In this document: one piece after another, positions 5,645 through 6,171 of the stretch
Position numbering within the stretch: the stretch's first letter is position 1
How the letters are laid out: every line of letters starts with the position of its first letter
Origin: Candidatus Heimdallarchaeota archaeon
GTDB taxonomy: Archaea; Asgardarchaeota; Heimdallarchaeia; Heimdallarchaeales; Kariarchaeaceae
Length of the DNA: 6,171 nt
Assembly: GCA_022574115.1 (NCBI GenBank)
Contig: JACZSS010000188.1
Span: 1-6,171 of the forward strand
Direction of reading: 5' to 3'
Made by a program: the position numbers and the translations under genes
The notes under the pieces: generated by a model
Databases searched by the model: none
Told to the model about the DNA's origin: nothing
What the model saw: only the letters and a program-made list of their open reading frames with translations

Positions 5645-6171
5645 CTAAAGTGCTGCTAGGGCAGCGTTTAATTTGCTCATTACCCGATTTGCTTGATCTT
5701 CGGTGATTACAAGAGGGGGTTGCAGTCTTAACACATTCCCATAAAAACCACCTTGACCAATAAGAATACCTTCTTTTTGAAGATATTTTCCAATTTTGTC
5801 CACCGCTTCCTTTGCTGGTGTTTTTGTGGATCTATCCTTTACTAATTCAATCCCTATCATTAAACCTTTACCACGGACATCACCAATAATTTCAAACTTC
5901 TTTTGGGTGTTTTCTAATTCATCAAAGAATAATTTCCCAATTTTTTCTGCATTTTCAATTAGATTATCTTCTTCAAGAATCTTGATATTCTCTAAGGCAA
6001 CTGCTGAGCAGACTGGATTACCACCAAAGGTTGAGAAAAAGTCACCTAGCTCTACGGCATCAGCTACTTTTGGAACAACAGTTGTTCCGGCAATAGGCAT
6101 ACCGGAAGCCATTCCTTTTGCTATTGCAAAAATATCAGGCTGTAGATTCCAATATTCTGATGCAAACATTT
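5645..6171 (-). CDS. class III (omega/beta-amino acid) aminotransferase, AGXT2-like, C-terminal part
   Basis: The gene enters from the right edge, so only its last 174 or so residues of a usual 400-450 are seen; the frame stays open to the end. The PLP-binding Lys is residue 18 of the visible part, in FAIAKGMASGMPIAG, and the phosphate-contacting STFGGNPVCSA follows at 46-56. The segment FEIIGDVRGKGLMIGIELVK (92-111) and the Arg148 in NVLRLQPPLVIT, which in class III enzymes binds the carboxylate, are typical. The wording around GDVRGKGLMIGIE resembles AGXT2, the mitochondrial alanine-glyoxylate and beta-aminoisobutyrate-pyruvate aminotransferase. 4-aminobutyrate, 5-aminovalerate and ornithine enzymes share the same core, so the substrate is an inference. 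It is the first gene seen of the minus-strand block. Its product is likely soluble and acts on the amine released by the hydrolases encoded after it. Confidence 0.93.
   Translation of the reverse strand, partial: MFASEYWNLQPDIFAIAKGMASGMPIAGTTVVPKVADAVELGDFFSTFGGNPVCSAVALENIKILEEDNLIENAEKIGKLFFDELENTQKKFEIIGDVRGKGLMIGIELVKDRSTKTPAKEAVDKIGKYLQKEGILIGQGGFYGNVLRLQPPLVITEDQANRVMSKLNAALAAL

Overview
The window is an AT-rich stretch with mostly tightly packed genes, probably from an archaeon. The best taxonomic clue is the substrate-binding protein at the left edge. It ends in a Thr/Ser-rich linker, a Pro-Gly-Phe motif, one hydrophobic helix and a short Arg/Lys tail, which is the layout of PGF-CTERM (archaeosortase) proteins. 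Base composition and protein content would fit an uncultured mesophilic archaeon, possibly of the Asgard/Heimdall type. That lineage guess is inference and weak.

Layout. (1) Bases 1-825, plus strand: the C-terminal part of a family 5 (oligopeptide type) ABC transporter substrate-binding protein. (2) 826-974: an AT-rich convergent gap with only weak terminator-like elements. (3) 975-1922, minus: a complete carbon-nitrogen hydrolase of the nitrilase superfamily. (4) 1923-2184: a 262-base gap that holds the decayed 3' end of a plus-strand short-chain dehydrogenase gene (about 2022-2174) and presumably the promoter of the nitrilase-like gene. (5) 2185-6171, minus: four genes in tight succession with gaps of 31, 11 and 19 bases. 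In transcription order they are a class III aminotransferase resembling AGXT2 (C-terminal part only, running off the right edge), a NylC-like S58/P1 hydrolase with a Thr nucleophile, a DmpA-like S58/P1 aminopeptidase with a Ser nucleophile, and an M20 (ArgE/DapE/CPG2-like) metallohydrolase.

How they may work together. The minus-strand block looks like a catabolic operon. It has three amide or peptide bond hydrolases from two unrelated folds plus an aminotransferase whose nearest recognisable relatives act on beta-amino acids such as beta-alanine and beta-aminoisobutyrate. The two S58 proteins belong to families known for beta-peptides, D-amino-acid amides and omega-amino-acid oligomers. A reasonable hypothesis is breakdown of unusual peptides or N-acylated beta/omega-amino acids, ending in transamination. 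The nitrilase-like amidase and the peptide-type binding protein next door fit this theme but are separate transcription units. No RNA genes, CRISPR arrays or intact mobile elements were seen.
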